Source: Clostridium thermobutyricum DSM 4928 (GTDB lineage: Bacteria; Bacillota; Clostridia; Clostridiales; Clostridiaceae). Taken from it: a stretch of 64,000 nucleotides of DNA. The stretch spans positions 62,001 to 126,000 of the forward strand of contig NZ_LTAY01000103.1 in NCBI RefSeq assembly GCF_002050515.1. The letters run 5' to 3'. Positions 45,967-58,821 of the stretch are shown in pieces (within the stretch, counting starts at the first letter, position 1; each line of letters opens with the position of its first letter). Under the pieces are notes generated by a model. It had not been told where the DNA came from. It ran no database searches and saw only the letters and a program-made list of their open reading frames with translations. The position numbers were made by a program, and so were the translations under genes.

Positions 45967-45991
45967 TCTAAATAAGCGACATTTATTTAGA
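45967..45991. promoter_or_regulatory. inverted repeat in the nifJ upstream region
   Basis: Perfect 9-bp arms TCTAAATAA and TTATTTAGA separated by GCGACAT. It lies 52-76 nt before the nifJ ATG, a position suited to an operator or leader hairpin. No T-run follows, so it is not a terminator. Confidence 0.5.
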
Positions 45992-46122
45992 ATTTTTTAT
46001 AATAAATAAAATTCAATTTTAAGAAACTTTAAGTTAGTAAAATTTAATTTTATTTAATAATAAATGGCTAATATTAAAAAAATATTTATCCACAGAACAT
46101 TTTTTTAATATTTCACTATAAA

Positions 46123-46146
46123 AATAGGTACTATTTTGCACCTACT
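46123..46146 (-). terminator. terminator after murG
   Basis: Imperfect hairpin (GTAGGTGC / GTACCTAT on the minus strand) then T5. Confidence 0.65.
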
Positions 46147-46250
46147 CTTATAGTTTTACCCATCCTCTTTATTATATATCACTTTTTTATTTTTGCAAGT
46201 TTTGCTTGAAAATACTTTGTATTTTTTTACATTTTACTTTTATTGATATT

Positions 46251-47333
46251 TTACTTACGTTTACTCTCTATAGTACTAGTTATAACGCGTATTATCTCTT
46301 TAACTCCGTCATTCATATTACTTTTATTCATAGAGTCAATTAAATTTTGTTTACTGTTTTTTAACATTAACACATTCTTTACTAATCCAGTTTTCGCTAA
46401 TTCCTCTTCTTCTACAGCTAAGGCAAATCCTTCTTTTTTAAATGAGTTTGCATTTAATATTTGATCTCCTCTACTTTGATTTCTTGATAATGGAATTAAA
46501 AGAGTAGGTTTTCTTAAAGCTAAAAATTCAAATATAGAGTTTGCCCCAGCTCTAGAAATTATATAATCTGCTGCTTGCATTAAGTTAGGTAACTCTTCTC
46601 TTACATATTCAAATTGTTTATAACCATTTATTCCTTCTAAATTTTTATCTAAATTTCCTTTTCCACATATATGAATTATGTTATTATCTTTTAATAATTC
46701 TTGTAAATTTTCTCTTATTCCATCATTTATCACTTTAGCTCCTAGACTTCCTCCCATTGCTAAAATAATATCTTTATCATCTTTAAATCCACAAGCTTCT
46801 TTTCCAAGTATTTTTGATCCTTTTAAAATTTCTCTTCTTATTGGGCTTCCGGTTAAAATTCCTTTATTATTTTTTACATGTTTTAAGCTTTCTCTAAATG
46901 TTACACATAATTTATCACAAAATGGTGATGCAAGTTTATTTGCAAGTCCTGGAGTCATATCTGATTCATGTGCAATAACAGGAATTTTTTTTATTGAAGC
47001 TGCTATTACCACTGGTACAGTTACAAATCCTCCTTTTGAAAATATTATGTCTGGCTTCTCTTTTCCAAGTATCCTTAATGCTTGAGCTACCCCTTTAGCT
47101 ACTTTAAATGGATCAGTAAAGTTCTTTATATCAAAATATCTTCTAAGTTTTCCAGATGATATTCCATAATAAGGAATTCCCTCTTTTTTTATAATATCTT
47201 TTTCCATTCCATCTTTACTACCAATATATTTTATTTCAAAATCTAATTCTTTAAGAGCTGGTACTAATGCAAGATTTGGTGTTACATGTCCTGCTGTCCC
47301 GCCTCCTGTCATTATTATCTTATATTTACTCAA
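46251..47333 (-). CDS. murG: UDP-GlcNAc:lipid I transferase MurG
   Basis: 360 residues. N-terminal [18 protein letters not shown], then [12 protein letters not shown], a central [11 protein letters not shown] and a C-terminal [23 protein letters not shown]. It makes lipid II for peptidoglycan on the inner membrane face. It is last in the recJ operon, away from the usual mur/dcw cluster. Confidence 0.95.
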   Translation of the reverse strand: MSKYKIIMTGGGTAGHVTPNLALVPALKELDFEIKYIGSKDGMEKDIIKKEGIPYYGISSGKLRRYFDIKNFTDPFKVAKGVAQALRILGKEKPDIIFSKGGFVTVPVVIAASIKKIPVIAHESDMTPGLANKLASPFCDKLCVTFRESLKHVKNNKGILTGSPIRREILKGSKILGKEACGFKDDKDIILAMGGSLGAKVINDGIRENLQELLKDNNIIHICGKGNLDKNLEGINGYKQFEYVREELPNLMQAADYIISRAGANSIFEFLALRKPTLLIPLSRNQSRGDQILNANSFKKEGFALAVEEEELAKTGLVKNVLMLKNSKQNLIDSMNKSNMNDGVKEIIRVITSTIESKRK

Positions 47334-47356
47334 AAAATATCCTCTCCTTAATTTTT

Positions 47357-49120
47357 CTAAAATCTAAAGCTTTTTATTCCTAATTGAATAGTTTTTTTAT
47401 TATTAAATTCATTTATTTCTGGATAATAAATTATATCCATTTCAAAATCACAGTATCCAATATCTTGAAGCTTTAAAAATTCTTCTTCTCCAAAGGCATT
47501 TTCATACGCCTCTTTAAAATCATAAAATTTAGTAAAATTTACTCCATCTATAGTTTTACCATTTTTCATAGATATTTTAAACCTTAAAAAATTTTTTTCT
47601 TTTCCCATAAATATAACTCTTTTTACATTAATATTTTTAGCACCAAAACTTGGCATTCCATTTCCTTTTCCGAAAGGCCTCATTCTCTCCAACTCTTCAA
47701 TTATTTCAAAATCTAAATATTCTATAGAAAGTGCTGTATCTAAATGAGTTTTAGGAATTATATCTTCTTCTGTTAATTCACAATTCATATTTAATTCTTT
47801 TCTTAATTTTAATATATTCTCTTCTTTTAAAGATAAACCTGCCGCCATTGGATGTCCACCAAATTTCTCCATTAAATTTTTACACTTACTAAGTTCTTCA
47901 AACATATTGTATTCTTCTATAGATCTTCCAGATCCTTTTGGCATATCTTTTCCTTTTGTTAAAACTATAGTTGGAAGATTATATCTTTCTCGTATTCTTC
48001 CTGCAACTATTCCTGCAATACTTTCATGTATAGTCCCTTCATAAACTACTATAACTTTATCTCCATCTTTAAGTTCTTTCTCAACTTTTTCTGTTACTTT
48101 TTCTACGCTCTCTATAGTTAAATCTTGTCTTGTTATATTTAAATCATTTAATTTTTCAGCTAATTCTTTTGCTCTATCTTCATTTTCTGTAATTAAAAGC
48201 TCTACTGATATGTCTGCTATTTCTAATCTTCCTGTAGCATTTATACAAGGCCCTATAACAAATCCAAAATGATATTCATTTATTTCTTTATCATTTAAGT
48301 TTTTGATTTTTATAAGCTCTTTTAATCCTAAATTTTTAGTATTATTTATTAATTCTAAAGCTTTTTTAACTATTATTCTATTTTCGTCTAAAAGATCAAC
48401 AACATCACATACAGTTGCTATTCCAACACATTCTAAAAGTTCTATTTCTTCACCTTGAATTCCAAACTCTTTATATAAAGCTTGAATAAGTTTAAAGCTT
48501 ACTCCTGCTCCACAAAGACTTTTAAAAGGATATTTACAATCTTCTCTCTTAGGATTTATTATTGCATCTGCTTTAGGCATCTTTTTTGTTTTAACCCCAT
48601 TTTCATCTACAATAGGTATATCATGATGATCTGTTAAAACTACTGTTAATCCTAATTCTTTTGCTAACTCTACTTCTTCGAATGCAGAAATTCCATTATC
48701 GCAAGTTAATATTATTTCTGCTCCTTCTTCTTTAAGAATTCTTATCCTTTCTTTATTCATACCATAACCTTCTGATTCTCTATTTGGTATATGATAAGTA
48801 AAATTAGCACCTAATTTTTTTAATCCTTTATATAAAGTTGCTGTACTACAAACTCCATCACAATCATAATCTCCATAAATAACAATTCTTTTTTGATTTT
48901 TAATTGCATCTTTTAATATTTCTACACCCTTCTCTAAATCTTTTAGAAGATAACTATCATGCATATCATTTATATCTCCATAAAGAAAAAGAGAAGCTAC
49001 TTCTTTACTATCAATTCCTCTATTACTTAAAAGTCTTAATGTCAATTTTCCCTCATTAAGCTCATTAGATAACTTTTGGAATTCTGTCTTTTTATTCTTT
49101 AAAAGCCACTTCTCTTTCAT
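47357..49120 (-). CDS. recJ: single-stranded-DNA exonuclease RecJ
   Basis: 587 residues. DHH phosphoesterase motifs: [18 protein letters not shown] (about residue 80), [18 protein letters not shown], plus a DHHA1 domain with [31 protein letters not shown]. 5'-3' exonuclease for repair and recombination. Starts 10 nt after the DJ-1 gene and precedes murG by 23 nt. Confidence 0.93.
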   Translation of the reverse strand: MKEKWLLKNKKTEFQKLSNELNEGKLTLRLLSNRGIDSKEVASLFLYGDINDMHDSYLLKDLEKGVEILKDAIKNQKRIVIYGDYDCDGVCSTATLYKGLKKLGANFTYHIPNRESEGYGMNKERIRILKEEGAEIILTCDNGISAFEEVELAKELGLTVVLTDHHDIPIVDENGVKTKKMPKADAIINPKREDCKYPFKSLCGAGVSFKLIQALYKEFGIQGEEIELLECVGIATVCDVVDLLDENRIIVKKALELINNTKNLGLKELIKIKNLNDKEINEYHFGFVIGPCINATGRLEIADISVELLITENEDRAKELAEKLNDLNITRQDLTIESVEKVTEKVEKELKDGDKVIVVYEGTIHESIAGIVAGRIRERYNLPTIVLTKGKDMPKGSGRSIEEYNMFEELSKCKNLMEKFGGHPMAAGLSLKEENILKLRKELNMNCELTEEDIIPKTHLDTALSIEYLDFEIIEELERMRPFGKGNGMPSFGAKNINVKRVIFMGKEKNFLRFKISMKNGKTIDGVNFTKFYDFKEAYENAFGEEEFLKLQDIGYCDFEMDIIYYPEINEFNNKKTIQLGIKSFRF

Positions 49121-49130
49121 TATTTACCAC

Positions 49131-49688
49131 CTATCTAATTTTATAAAGCATTCCTTTTTCTAAATTTATCGCTTCATCTTCATAATCTAATTCTCTTAAA
49201 ATTGTATATGAAAATTCCATTGCTGTTGCTGGACCTCTACTAGTTATTATATTTTCATCTATAACTACTTTATCTTCTTTATAGTTTACTTCATTTTCTC
49301 TTTCTAATGCATTAGGATATGAAGTAACATTTTTCTCTTTTATTAAACCTGCTTTTTCTAAGACTATTGGTGCTGCACAAATAGCAGCCAATTTTTTTCC
49401 TTTCTTATACATTGATTGTATAATTTCTATTACTTGTTCATTATCTCTTAAATTAGCAGCTCCAGGCATTCCTCCTGGTAAAACTACCATATCATAATTT
49501 TTTATTTCTTCACTTAATAAACAATCTGCTTTTACAGATATTTTATGAGAGCCTTGAACTTCAATATCATTTATTGATACCATTTTACAATCTACATTTG
49601 CCCTTCTTAAAATATCTACAACTGTTAAAGCCTCAATCTCTTCAAATCCGTTAGCTAATAAAACAGCTACTTTTTTCATGAACATCAC
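49131..49688 (-). CDS. DJ-1/PfpI-family protein
   Basis: 185 residues. The nucleophile-elbow Cys is in LAAICAAPIVLEKAGL (near residue 104), with VLPGGMPGAANLRDNEQV upstream and TSRGPATAMEFSYTILREL downstream, as in the YajL/ThiJ branch. Proposed roles include chaperone or deglycase; none is assigned here. It sits between parC and recJ with 2-10 nt gaps. Confidence 0.88.
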   Translation of the reverse strand: MMFMKKVAVLLANGFEEIEALTVVDILRRANVDCKMVSINDIEVQGSHKISVKADCLLSEEIKNYDMVVLPGGMPGAANLRDNEQVIEIIQSMYKKGKKLAAICAAPIVLEKAGLIKEKNVTSYPNALERENEVNYKEDKVVIDENIITSRGPATAMEFSYTILRELDYEDEAINLEKGMLYKIR

Positions 49689-49690
49689 CT

Positions 49691-52573
49691 CTATTTTATT
49701 AATTGAACTGATTTTATTTCATCATCCATAGTAAGTTCAACTACACTTGCACCTCTTCCTGCTCTATTTTGTAGTTTTAACATACCAACTATTATTATAT
49801 CCTCTTTTTTATTTTTAGTAGTTACAGAAAGTTTATATTCATCATTTTCCATATATTTTGCATAAACAACTTCTTCACCATCTTTTAATGTTATTCCTGT
49901 AACTCCTGATGTAAATTTACCCATAGCACTTACTCCATCAACTGGGAACTTAATAGCTACACCTTTTTTTGTTACCATTACTATATTTCCCATTTCTAAT
50001 GGGTTTATTAAAACCATTATAACTCTATCATCTACTGATTTTAATTTATAATATCCTTGAGTTACATAATCTCCATCAAATTCCTTAAGTGATGTTTTCT
50101 TTATTATACCTTTTTTAGTTATAGCATACACTCCTAACTCCTCAGTATAATTTTTAATAGAAGTTATTTTTATTATTTTTTCATCTTTCTCTAATCCATC
50201 TATTACATCACTTAATTTAAGATCTTCTTTTATAACATTTTGAACTAAAAATGTTTTTATTTTAAACATATTTCCTTTATCTGTGAATAATAATAAATCA
50301 CTTAATGTATCTGTATATGTTTTTAATTCATCATTTCTACTAATTCTACTTGAAAGTTTTAATACATTTTTATTTCCTAATGCTATTCCAAACTCTTTAA
50401 ACTCTAATTCTTTTATATATTCATATTCTATAACTTTATCTTCTTTTGATAAATTAAATAAATATGTTCCTAAAATATTTCTTGGTTGATTTTTAACTTC
50501 TCCAATTTCTAATTGGAATTCCAATCCTAAAGCTGTTTTAACTCTTAAGAAATCTTCTTTATTTTCACCTTCAAAGAGAGTTGCTTTAACCACTTCTTCA
50601 TCTTCTTTAAGTTTTATTGCTTGAAGTTTAGTATAATTTGTTTTGAAATTATCTAAAGAAGTATTTTTTATCATTCCTGTATTAGTTATAAATTGAATAT
50701 AGTTATTTTGATTTAAAGTAGTAACTGAAATTGTATTAATTATCTTTTCTTCATCTAAATTAAATCCTTTAATTATATTTTCTATTCTTTCACCTTTATC
50801 TTTCCATTTACCTTCTGGAATATTTATGCCTCTAATTTGATACATATTTCCCTTATCTGTAAATATTAAAAGTGTATCTCTAGTATTAGATTCAATTAAA
50901 AATCTTAAGAAATCGCCTTCTCTATAGTCAATTTCATTAGCATCTGCATTAGATCTAATATAATTTTTATAAGGTATTCTTTTTATAAACCCATCATTTG
51001 ACATTGTAATCATAACATCTTCAACAACTACTAATTCTTCTACATCAATTTTTGCTTCACTATCATCTTCAATTATAGCTGTTCTACGATTATCTCTATA
51101 TTTTTCTGTAATTTCTACTAATTCTTTTTTTATAACTTTAAGCAATTCTTTTTCATTACTTAAAATTTTTCTTAATCTTTTTATAGTTTTTTCTAATTCT
51201 GCATATTCTTTTTTGTATATATTTATTTCTAGTCCAGTTAATCTATATAGCATCATTTCTAAGATAGCATTTGCTTGTATTTCACTAAATTCAAATTCAT
51301 TCATTAAATTTACACAAGCATCTTTTTTAGATTTTGACTCTCTTATAGTTTTTATAACTTGGTCTAAAACATCAATTGCTTTAATAAATCCTTCTACTAT
51401 ATGAAATCTTTTTTCAGCAAGTTCTAATTCTTTTTTAGTCCTTCTTGTAACTATATCTTTTTGATGAGTAACATAATGCTCTATTATAGTTTTTAATCCC
51501 ATTTTTTCAGGTTTACCATCAGCTAAGGCAACCATATTAAAACTTATATTACATTGAAGATCTGTTTTCTTAAAAAGATATTTTAAAACTTTATCTACTG
51601 TTTTTTCATCTGCTGCTTTTTTAAATTCTATTACTGCTCTTATACCATTTCTATCAGATTCATCTCTAATATCAGTAATACTTTCTAAAACTTTAGAATG
51701 CTTTTTATCACCTGTCATTTCTGATATAGTTTGAAGAATTTTTGCTTTATTTCTTCTATACGGAAATTCATTTATTACTATTCCAAGTCTTCCATTTTCT
51801 AATGTTTCAATACTTGTTTTAGCTCTATAACTAACTTTTCCATCTCCAGTTTCATAAGCAGAAAGAAGCGAATTCTTTCCTATAAGAATTCCTCCTGTTG
51901 GAAGATCAGGGCCTTTTATATATTCCATAAGACCTTTTGTATCTATATCATTGTTATCTATATATGCAAGTATTCCTTCAGTTACTTCTCCTAAATTATG
52001 TGGTGGTATATTAGTTGCAAGTCCTACTGCTATACCAAATGCTCCATTTACAAGTAAATTTGGATATCTACTTGGCAATACTTTAGGTTCCATTTCGCTA
52101 TCAGAATAGTTAGGTACCATATCTACTGTATCTTTATCTATATCTCTAAGCATTTCCATAGCCATATTTGAAAGCCTAGCTTCTGTATATCTCATGGCCG
52201 CTGCTCCATCTCCATCTTGTGAACCCCAGTTACCATGACCGTCAATAAGTGGATTTCTAGTACTAAAATCTTGAGCTAAAATTACCATAGCATCATATAC
52301 TGATGTATCTCCATGAGGATGATATTTTCCTAATATATCCCCAACTATTCTTGCTGATTTATAGTAAGGTCTATCCGGAAAAGCCTTTAAGATATGAGCC
52401 CCGTAAAGTATTCTTCTATGAACTGGCTTAAGACCATCTCTTACATCTGGAAGTGCTCTATCTTTGGCAACTTCTATTGCATATGGAAGATAGTTATCTG
52501 GCATTGCTTCTTCAAGAGGCACTCTTATAATATTTTTATCTATTGGTATTGTATTACTTATTTTCTTTGCCAT
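49691..52573 (-). CDS. parC: DNA topoisomerase IV subunit A (ParC/GyrA family)
   Basis: 960 residues, long for a ParC. Breakage-reunion core: [58 protein letters not shown] with the active-site Tyr. The C-terminal beta-pinwheel has repeated blades, and the end carries [12 protein letters not shown], which only loosely resembles the QRRGGKG GyrA box. With parE 18 nt upstream, this pair is most likely topoisomerase IV; a second gyrase pair would be expected near the replication origin. Confidence 0.9.
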   Translation of the reverse strand: MAKKISNTIPIDKNIIRVPLEEAMPDNYLPYAIEVAKDRALPDVRDGLKPVHRRILYGAHILKAFPDRPYYKSARIVGDILGKYHPHGDTSVYDAMVILAQDFSTRNPLIDGHGNWGSQDGDGAAAMRYTEARLSNMAMEMLRDIDKDTVDMVPNYSDSEMEPKVLPSRYPNLLVNGAFGIAVGLATNIPPHNLGEVTEGILAYIDNNDIDTKGLMEYIKGPDLPTGGILIGKNSLLSAYETGDGKVSYRAKTSIETLENGRLGIVINEFPYRRNKAKILQTISEMTGDKKHSKVLESITDIRDESDRNGIRAVIEFKKAADEKTVDKVLKYLFKKTDLQCNISFNMVALADGKPEKMGLKTIIEHYVTHQKDIVTRRTKKELELAEKRFHIVEGFIKAIDVLDQVIKTIRESKSKKDACVNLMNEFEFSEIQANAILEMMLYRLTGLEINIYKKEYAELEKTIKRLRKILSNEKELLKVIKKELVEITEKYRDNRRTAIIEDDSEAKIDVEELVVVEDVMITMSNDGFIKRIPYKNYIRSNADANEIDYREGDFLRFLIESNTRDTLLIFTDKGNMYQIRGINIPEGKWKDKGERIENIIKGFNLDEEKIINTISVTTLNQNNYIQFITNTGMIKNTSLDNFKTNYTKLQAIKLKEDEEVVKATLFEGENKEDFLRVKTALGLEFQLEIGEVKNQPRNILGTYLFNLSKEDKVIEYEYIKELEFKEFGIALGNKNVLKLSSRISRNDELKTYTDTLSDLLLFTDKGNMFKIKTFLVQNVIKEDLKLSDVIDGLEKDEKIIKITSIKNYTEELGVYAITKKGIIKKTSLKEFDGDYVTQGYYKLKSVDDRVIMVLINPLEMGNIVMVTKKGVAIKFPVDGVSAMGKFTSGVTGITLKDGEEVVYAKYMENDEYKLSVTTKNKKEDIIIVGMLKLQNRAGRGASVVELTMDDEIKSVQLIK

Positions 52574-52591
52574 AAAAAATTCCTTTCTTAA

Positions 52592-54535
52592 TTAAAATTC
52601 GCCATATTTATACATATACTTTCTTCTTGGCTCTACTATGTCTCCCATTAAAAGAGAAACCATTTTTTCAGCTTTTGCTGCATCTTCAATAGTAACTTGA
52701 AGTAATGTTCTTGTTTCTGGGTTTAAAGTTGTATCCCAAAGCTGATCTGGATTCATCTCTCCAAGTCCTTTATATCTTTGAATTAAAGCTCCTTTTCCAA
52801 TTTTCTTTTTAACCTCTTCTAGTTCTTCATCTGTATATGCATATTCAAATACTTCTTTATTTTTAACTTTTTTATATACTTTATAAAGAGGAGGCTGAGC
52901 TAAATAAAGATGACCATTTGCAATTAAAGGCCTCATATATCTATAAACATATGTCATCCAAAGTGTTCTTATATGATATCCATCTACATCAGCATCACTC
53001 ATTATTATTATTTTGTTATATTTTAAATCTTCTTCGCTATAATTATCTAATGTCCCTGTTCCAAGAGCAGTATTAAATATTTTAAGTTCTTCTGAAGCAA
53101 GTACATTTTCCAATTTTTGCTTTTCCGTATTCATTATTTTACCTTTTGAAGGCATTATACTTTGGAATCTTCTATCTCTTGCTTGTTTTACTGATCCTCC
53201 AGCTGAATCTCCCTCTACAACAATAAATTCATTGTAAGTTTTATCTTTTCCAGTACAAACTGCAACTTTTCCTGCAAGTGGAGCTGTACCTTTTCCTATT
53301 TTTTTCTTTTCAGCTTCATTTATTTTTTTAATTTTTTCTCTTCTTTGGGCAGCTGATAGTGCATTATTAATTATTTTTGTTCCTAATTCTTTATTATCTT
53401 CTATCCATTCTCCAAGCTTAGTATAGGCAAGCTCATTCATCATAGTATAAGCCTCATTATTTCCAAGCTTAGTTTTAGTTTGTCCTTCAAAAACTGGATT
53501 TGAAATCTTTATTCTGACTATTGCAGTCATTCCTTCTCTTAAATCATCACCTTCAAAATCTTTTTCTTTTTCTTTAACTATTCCAAGTTTTCTTGCCCAT
53601 TCTTTAAAAGCTCTTGTCATTCCAGTTTTAAAACCAGTTTCATGAGTTCCTGCTTCAGTTGTAGGAATATTATTAACATAACTAGCTATGTTATCTGTAG
53701 TAGAATCTGTAAATTGCATACAAACTTCTCCCTCCATAGCTATTCCTCCAATTTCTTTTCCACCTTCAAATAAAATTGGATCTTTATGAAGAGGTGTTTT
53801 ACTTTCATTTAAGTATTCAATAAAATCTAAAAGTCCTCTTTCTGAATAATATTCTTTTTTAATTTGTTCATCTTTACGATTATCTATAAGCTCAAGTCTC
53901 ATTCCTTTGTTTTGGAATGCAAGTTCTTGTAACCTTTCATCTATTATGTCAAACTTAAAATCAGTTACTTGGAATACATCTTTATCAGGTAAAAATGTTA
54001 CTTTAGTTCCAGTATCCTTACATTTTCCTATTTCTTCTAAAGCAGTTACTGGAGTTCCTGGCATAATCTTATTTAGTTCTTTATCAAATGCATATTCAAA
54101 TCTTTGCTTATATATTTTTCCATTTTGATGAACTTCAACTTCTACCCATTTTGAAAGAGCATTAACTACAGCTGCACCAACTCCATGAAGTCCTCCTGAA
54201 GTTTTATAATTTTTATTATCAAATTTTCCTCCTGTATGTAATTCTGTATATACCATTTCTACTCCACTTTTTTTCTTTATTGGATGTATTCCTGTAGGTA
54301 TACCACGACCATTATCCATTACAGTTACACTTTTATCTTTATTTAATATTATAGTTGCCTTATTACCATATCCATTTGATATTTCATCTATAGCATTATC
54401 TAATATTTCCCACACACAATGATGAAGCCCTTTTGTTCCTGTTGACCCAATATACATTCCAGGTCTAACTCTAACTGGCTCTAATTTTTCTAAAGACGTC
54501 AGAGACGTAACATCATATGAATTTTTATTTTCCAT
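52592..54535 (-). CDS. parE: DNA topoisomerase IV subunit B (ParE)
   Basis: 647 residues. GHKL ATPase: ILDNAIDEISNGYG, VMDNGRGIPTG, TSGGLHGVGAAVVNALS. TOPRIM: VEGDSAGGSVKQARDRRFQ, PSKGKIMNTEK, MSDADVDGYHIRTLWM. C-terminal QRYKGLGEMNPDQLWDTT. Assembles with the ParC downstream. Intact. Confidence 0.93.
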   Translation of the reverse strand: MENKNSYDVTSLTSLEKLEPVRVRPGMYIGSTGTKGLHHCVWEILDNAIDEISNGYGNKATIILNKDKSVTVMDNGRGIPTGIHPIKKKSGVEMVYTELHTGGKFDNKNYKTSGGLHGVGAAVVNALSKWVEVEVHQNGKIYKQRFEYAFDKELNKIMPGTPVTALEEIGKCKDTGTKVTFLPDKDVFQVTDFKFDIIDERLQELAFQNKGMRLELIDNRKDEQIKKEYYSERGLLDFIEYLNESKTPLHKDPILFEGGKEIGGIAMEGEVCMQFTDSTTDNIASYVNNIPTTEAGTHETGFKTGMTRAFKEWARKLGIVKEKEKDFEGDDLREGMTAIVRIKISNPVFEGQTKTKLGNNEAYTMMNELAYTKLGEWIEDNKELGTKIINNALSAAQRREKIKKINEAEKKKIGKGTAPLAGKVAVCTGKDKTYNEFIVVEGDSAGGSVKQARDRRFQSIMPSKGKIMNTEKQKLENVLASEELKIFNTALGTGTLDNYSEEDLKYNKIIIMSDADVDGYHIRTLWMTYVYRYMRPLIANGHLYLAQPPLYKVYKKVKNKEVFEYAYTDEELEEVKKKIGKGALIQRYKGLGEMNPDQLWDTTLNPETRTLLQVTIEDAAKAEKMVSLLMGDIVEPRRKYMYKYGEF

Positions 54536-54553
54536 ATATATTTTCCTCCATTA

Positions 54554-55588
54554 CTAAATCATTTGATTATATACTTCTATAATACTTGAAAGAGTTTCTT
54601 CTCTATTTTTATTTTCGATAATTTTTATAAATTGTTTTTTACCAAATCCATTCATATACATTGGATCATAATAATTTAACATAAGATTTATACAAGCTTC
54701 TTTATAGTTTCCTTCTTCTATCATTTTCTTATACTCTTCAACTTTTTTATAACTTAAATATTTTTTTATATTTTCCAATGCTTTTATTAATTCTCTTATA
54801 CTATTTTCATCTTTTATATATTCTTTAATTAAAATATCACATCTATTTTCTATTGAATCTTCAATCCAGATTTTTTCCCCTTTCATCATATTGTTCCAAA
54901 TAGAATCAGGAATTATTATTCTTCCTATTCTTTTACTTTCACCTTCAACAAATACAATATCGCTTTTTCTATTTAAAAGCTTATGGAAAACTTCTGTCTC
55001 AAAAGTTTTTTGTGTATTACAATCACCTAAAGATACTGAACCTAAAAGAGATCCTCTATGATTTGCTGCTCCTTCCAAGTCTAAAATATCAAAACCTCTT
55101 CTTTCTAATTCCTTTAAGTATTCTGTTTTACCTACACCTGTTTTACCATACAATACTATAAATTTTACATTTTTTGTAATCTTATCGAAATTTTCATTTA
55201 TATATCTTCTATATTCTCTATATCCACCTTTTAATTTATAAACCTTTATTCCTAAAGAATATAAAAGAGAATGTATACTACTACTTCTCATTCCTCCTCT
55301 AGCACAAAAAATAACAACTTTCTTTTTTTCTACTGAATATAATCTTTGGAATTGTTCAAAAATTTCAGGTAATCTTTTACTTATGTATTCTATACCTTTA
55401 CTTCTTGCTTCTTCAACACTACTTCTTACATATAAAGTTCCAACCATTTCACGTTCATCATCAAGAAGTACTGGTATATTTATAGCTCCTTTAATTGTAG
55501 AAGCTTTATATTCTTTTGGACTTCTTACATCTACAAAAACACAATCTTTTTCATGCATTACTTCTTCATATTCCACTATATTAAACAT
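54554..55588 (-). CDS. mnmH: tRNA 2-selenouridine synthase (MnmH/SelU)
   Basis: 344 residues. Rhodanese domain with FVDVRSPKEYKASTIKGAINIP and active-site Cys in VVIFCARGGMRSSSIHSLL (near residue 93), then a P-loop VLYGKTGVGKTEYLKELERRG. It replaces the sulfur of 2-thiouridine at the tRNA wobble base with selenium through a geranylated intermediate. This implies a selenophosphate synthetase (SelD) elsewhere in the genome. First gene of the mnmH-parE-parC-DJ1-recJ-murG unit. An extended -10 (TGATAAAAT, 55618-55626) is upstream. Confidence 0.9.
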   Translation of the reverse strand: MFNIVEYEEVMHEKDCVFVDVRSPKEYKASTIKGAINIPVLLDDEREMVGTLYVRSSVEEARSKGIEYISKRLPEIFEQFQRLYSVEKKKVVIFCARGGMRSSSIHSLLYSLGIKVYKLKGGYREYRRYINENFDKITKNVKFIVLYGKTGVGKTEYLKELERRGFDILDLEGAANHRGSLLGSVSLGDCNTQKTFETEVFHKLLNRKSDIVFVEGESKRIGRIIIPDSIWNNMMKGEKIWIEDSIENRCDILIKEYIKDENSIRELIKALENIKKYLSYKKVEEYKKMIEEGNYKEACINLMLNYYDPMYMNGFGKKQFIKIIENKNREETLSSIIEVYNQMI

Positions 55589-55659
55589 TTTCTTACCTCG
55601 TTCTCTTTAATCTCTATATTTTATCATAGCTTAACTTAAAAAAAAATCAATAAAATATT

Positions 55660-55685
55660 CAAGGTCTACCTTTCGGTAGACCTTG
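55660..55685 (-). terminator. terminator of the glycosyltransferase gene
   Basis: GC-richer hairpin CAAGGTCTACC / GGTAGACCTTG with a TTTC loop (GAAA on the minus strand), then AT-rich sequence. Lies 8 nt after the gene ends on the minus strand. Confidence 0.8.
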
Positions 55686-55692
55686 AAAAACT

Positions 55693-57081
55693 TTATAAGT
55701 CACATATTTCAACATTTCTTACATGTTTTGTATGACTCCATTCTTTCTTATTTTTATTGGCAATTCCTTGTATTGTAATTGGAATCCAAGAAAGTGTATA
55801 TAATCCATATAATAAAAATCTATAGAATAATTTAAAATTATTGATTCCTAATATTACAAGAGTTAATACTAAGAACACTACATTATATGCCACTTCAACT
55901 ATTATCCAAGAATAAACTGATGGTATAAGTGATGATAATACAGGTACAAAAAATACATTTAATGAATATAAAAACATCATCACAAAGAATCCATTAGATA
56001 CTTTTTTCTCTAATTTAAGTACTAATGGTGTAATTAAGAATTGGGCAACTATAAATACTTTCCAACCAACATCGCTAAACATACTAGTTATAGTAAATAC
56101 TCCGGATGTATGTAAAGTGCTTTGAACAAGAGTCAATACTGCTGATATACCTAATAGTAATGTTACAAATGGCTGCATTACATATAAAGCACAATCAAAT
56201 ATATACCATTTTTTCTCTTTTATTGCTTTCTTAGTTAATTTAAAGAAATATCTTGAAGCTACATCTGCAAACCCTTGCATCCATCTTTTTCTTTGAGCCC
56301 AAGACTGCTTTAATGTTAATGGCTTTTCATCAAATATTTTTGCATCATGAGCCCAACCAACTTTTTCTCCATTTGATACTAGCTTACAAGTAAACTCTAA
56401 ATCTTCAGTTAAGCAAGTTGCTCCCCAACCTAACTCTTTTAGAATACTTACATCAATAGCAAATCCTGTTCCCCCAAGTTGATTAGAAAAACCTACATTT
56501 CTTCTTGCTAACTGGAACATTCTATTTTGTGACCAGAAAGCTATTGAATATGACATTGTTATCCAAGAATCATTTGGATTTTTACTATCAATATATCCTT
56601 GTACAACTTTATATCCTTCTGACATCTTTGAATTTATTTCTTTCAAGAAGTCTTCATGGACTAAATTGTCCGCATCAAAAATACAAATAGCATCATACTG
56701 TTCTTCCATTTCAAAAAGATTTGAGAACATCCATTCTAAAGCATATCCTTTTCCTTTTTTTTCTTTATTGAATCTTTCAAATACATTTGCTCCATGTTTT
56801 CTAGCAATTTCTGCAGTTTTATCTGTGCAATTATCAGCTATAACAAATACATCATATAATTCTTTTGGATAATTAAGCTTTGCCATACTATCCACTATTC
56901 CAGATATAACTACTTCTTCATTATGTGCAGCTACTAACATTGCAAACTTTTTCTTTGGTGTATAGTCTTTTATATCTTTTTTTCTACCTAGACCTATAAA
57001 TCCTAAAACTAAATAGTACATTGTGATTAAAAAAACCAATAACTGAAACACAGCAGTTACACCGTAAACAACGTTTCCCAT
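55693..57081 (-). CDS. membrane-bound family 2 glycosyltransferase
   Basis: 462 residues from ATG 57081, chosen for TAGGAG 7 nt upstream; the frame extends to 57126. An N-terminal membrane helix is followed by a GT-A domain: VAAHNEEVVISGIVDSM, VIADNCTDKTAEIA, DXD-like IFDADNLVHEDFL, the acceptor-site CLTEDLEF and the QxxRW-type AQRKRWMQGF. Four to five C-terminal helices. It resembles processive beta-glycan synthases of the cellulose/hyaluronan/PNAG type. Product unknown. A promoter (57162-57190) is well formed. Confidence 0.85.
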   Translation of the reverse strand: MGNVVYGVTAVFQLLVFLITMYYLVLGFIGLGRKKDIKDYTPKKKFAMLVAAHNEEVVISGIVDSMAKLNYPKELYDVFVIADNCTDKTAEIARKHGANVFERFNKEKKGKGYALEWMFSNLFEMEEQYDAICIFDADNLVHEDFLKEINSKMSEGYKVVQGYIDSKNPNDSWITMSYSIAFWSQNRMFQLARRNVGFSNQLGGTGFAIDVSILKELGWGATCLTEDLEFTCKLVSNGEKVGWAHDAKIFDEKPLTLKQSWAQRKRWMQGFADVASRYFFKLTKKAIKEKKWYIFDCALYVMQPFVTLLLGISAVLTLVQSTLHTSGVFTITSMFSDVGWKVFIVAQFLITPLVLKLEKKVSNGFFVMMFLYSLNVFFVPVLSSLIPSVYSWIIVEVAYNVVFLVLTLVILGINNFKLFYRFLLYGLYTLSWIPITIQGIANKNKKEWSHTKHVRNVEICDL

Positions 57082-57161
57082 TAAATTCACTCCTAAATGA
57101 CAAATGGAAATTATTTCCCCATTCATTTCTTCTATTTTCTTTATAAATGTACGTCCTTTTA

Positions 57162-57190
57162 AATATAATTCAAGATAGTTTAAAAATCAA
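57162..57190 (-). promoter_or_regulatory. sigma-A promoter of the glycosyltransferase gene
   Basis: Minus strand: TTGATT (57185-57190), 17 bp, TATATT (57162-57167). Confidence 0.6.
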
Positions 57191-57249
57191 GTGTATAAAT
57201 CTTATTTTTACCTTATTTTTAATTAATAATTTCTTAATATTCGTAAATA

Positions 57250-57290
57250 AAAAAAGATAACCTAATCTATACTTTAGGTTACCCTTTTTT
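57250..57290 (-). terminator. terminator of gdhA
   Basis: Hairpin pairing AAAAAAGATAACCTAA with TTAGGTTACCCTTTTTT (one bulge) and T-runs, right after gdhA. Confidence 0.85.
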
Positions 57291-57298
57291 ATTTAATT

Positions 57299-58660
<1,362 letters not shown>

Positions 58661-58821
58661 TTATTAGTTAACTATATAATACATCTTTTTTCTATTTTTT
58701 TCTATAAAAATCAAATTTTATGATATAAGTTTGTTACTTTATTAATTTAACCCCTTTATTTTTATCAATTTACAAATTAAATATTTCTCTAACTTTTTTG
58801 AATTATATATATTTTTTTTGG

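Larger units (their letters stand above)
45916..46250. other. 335-nt intergenic region between nifJ and murG
   Basis: Holds the nifJ leader with a 25-bp inverted repeat (45967-45991), a TATAAT on the minus strand close to the nifJ start, and the murG terminator (46123-46146). It is otherwise very AT-rich. No small ORF with a ribosome binding site is evident. Confidence 0.6.

Noticed and set aside
46086-46094. Exact DnaA-box match TTATCCACA between nifJ and murG
   Set aside because: Single copy with no cluster, no dnaA/dnaN nearby; expected by chance in AT-rich DNA.
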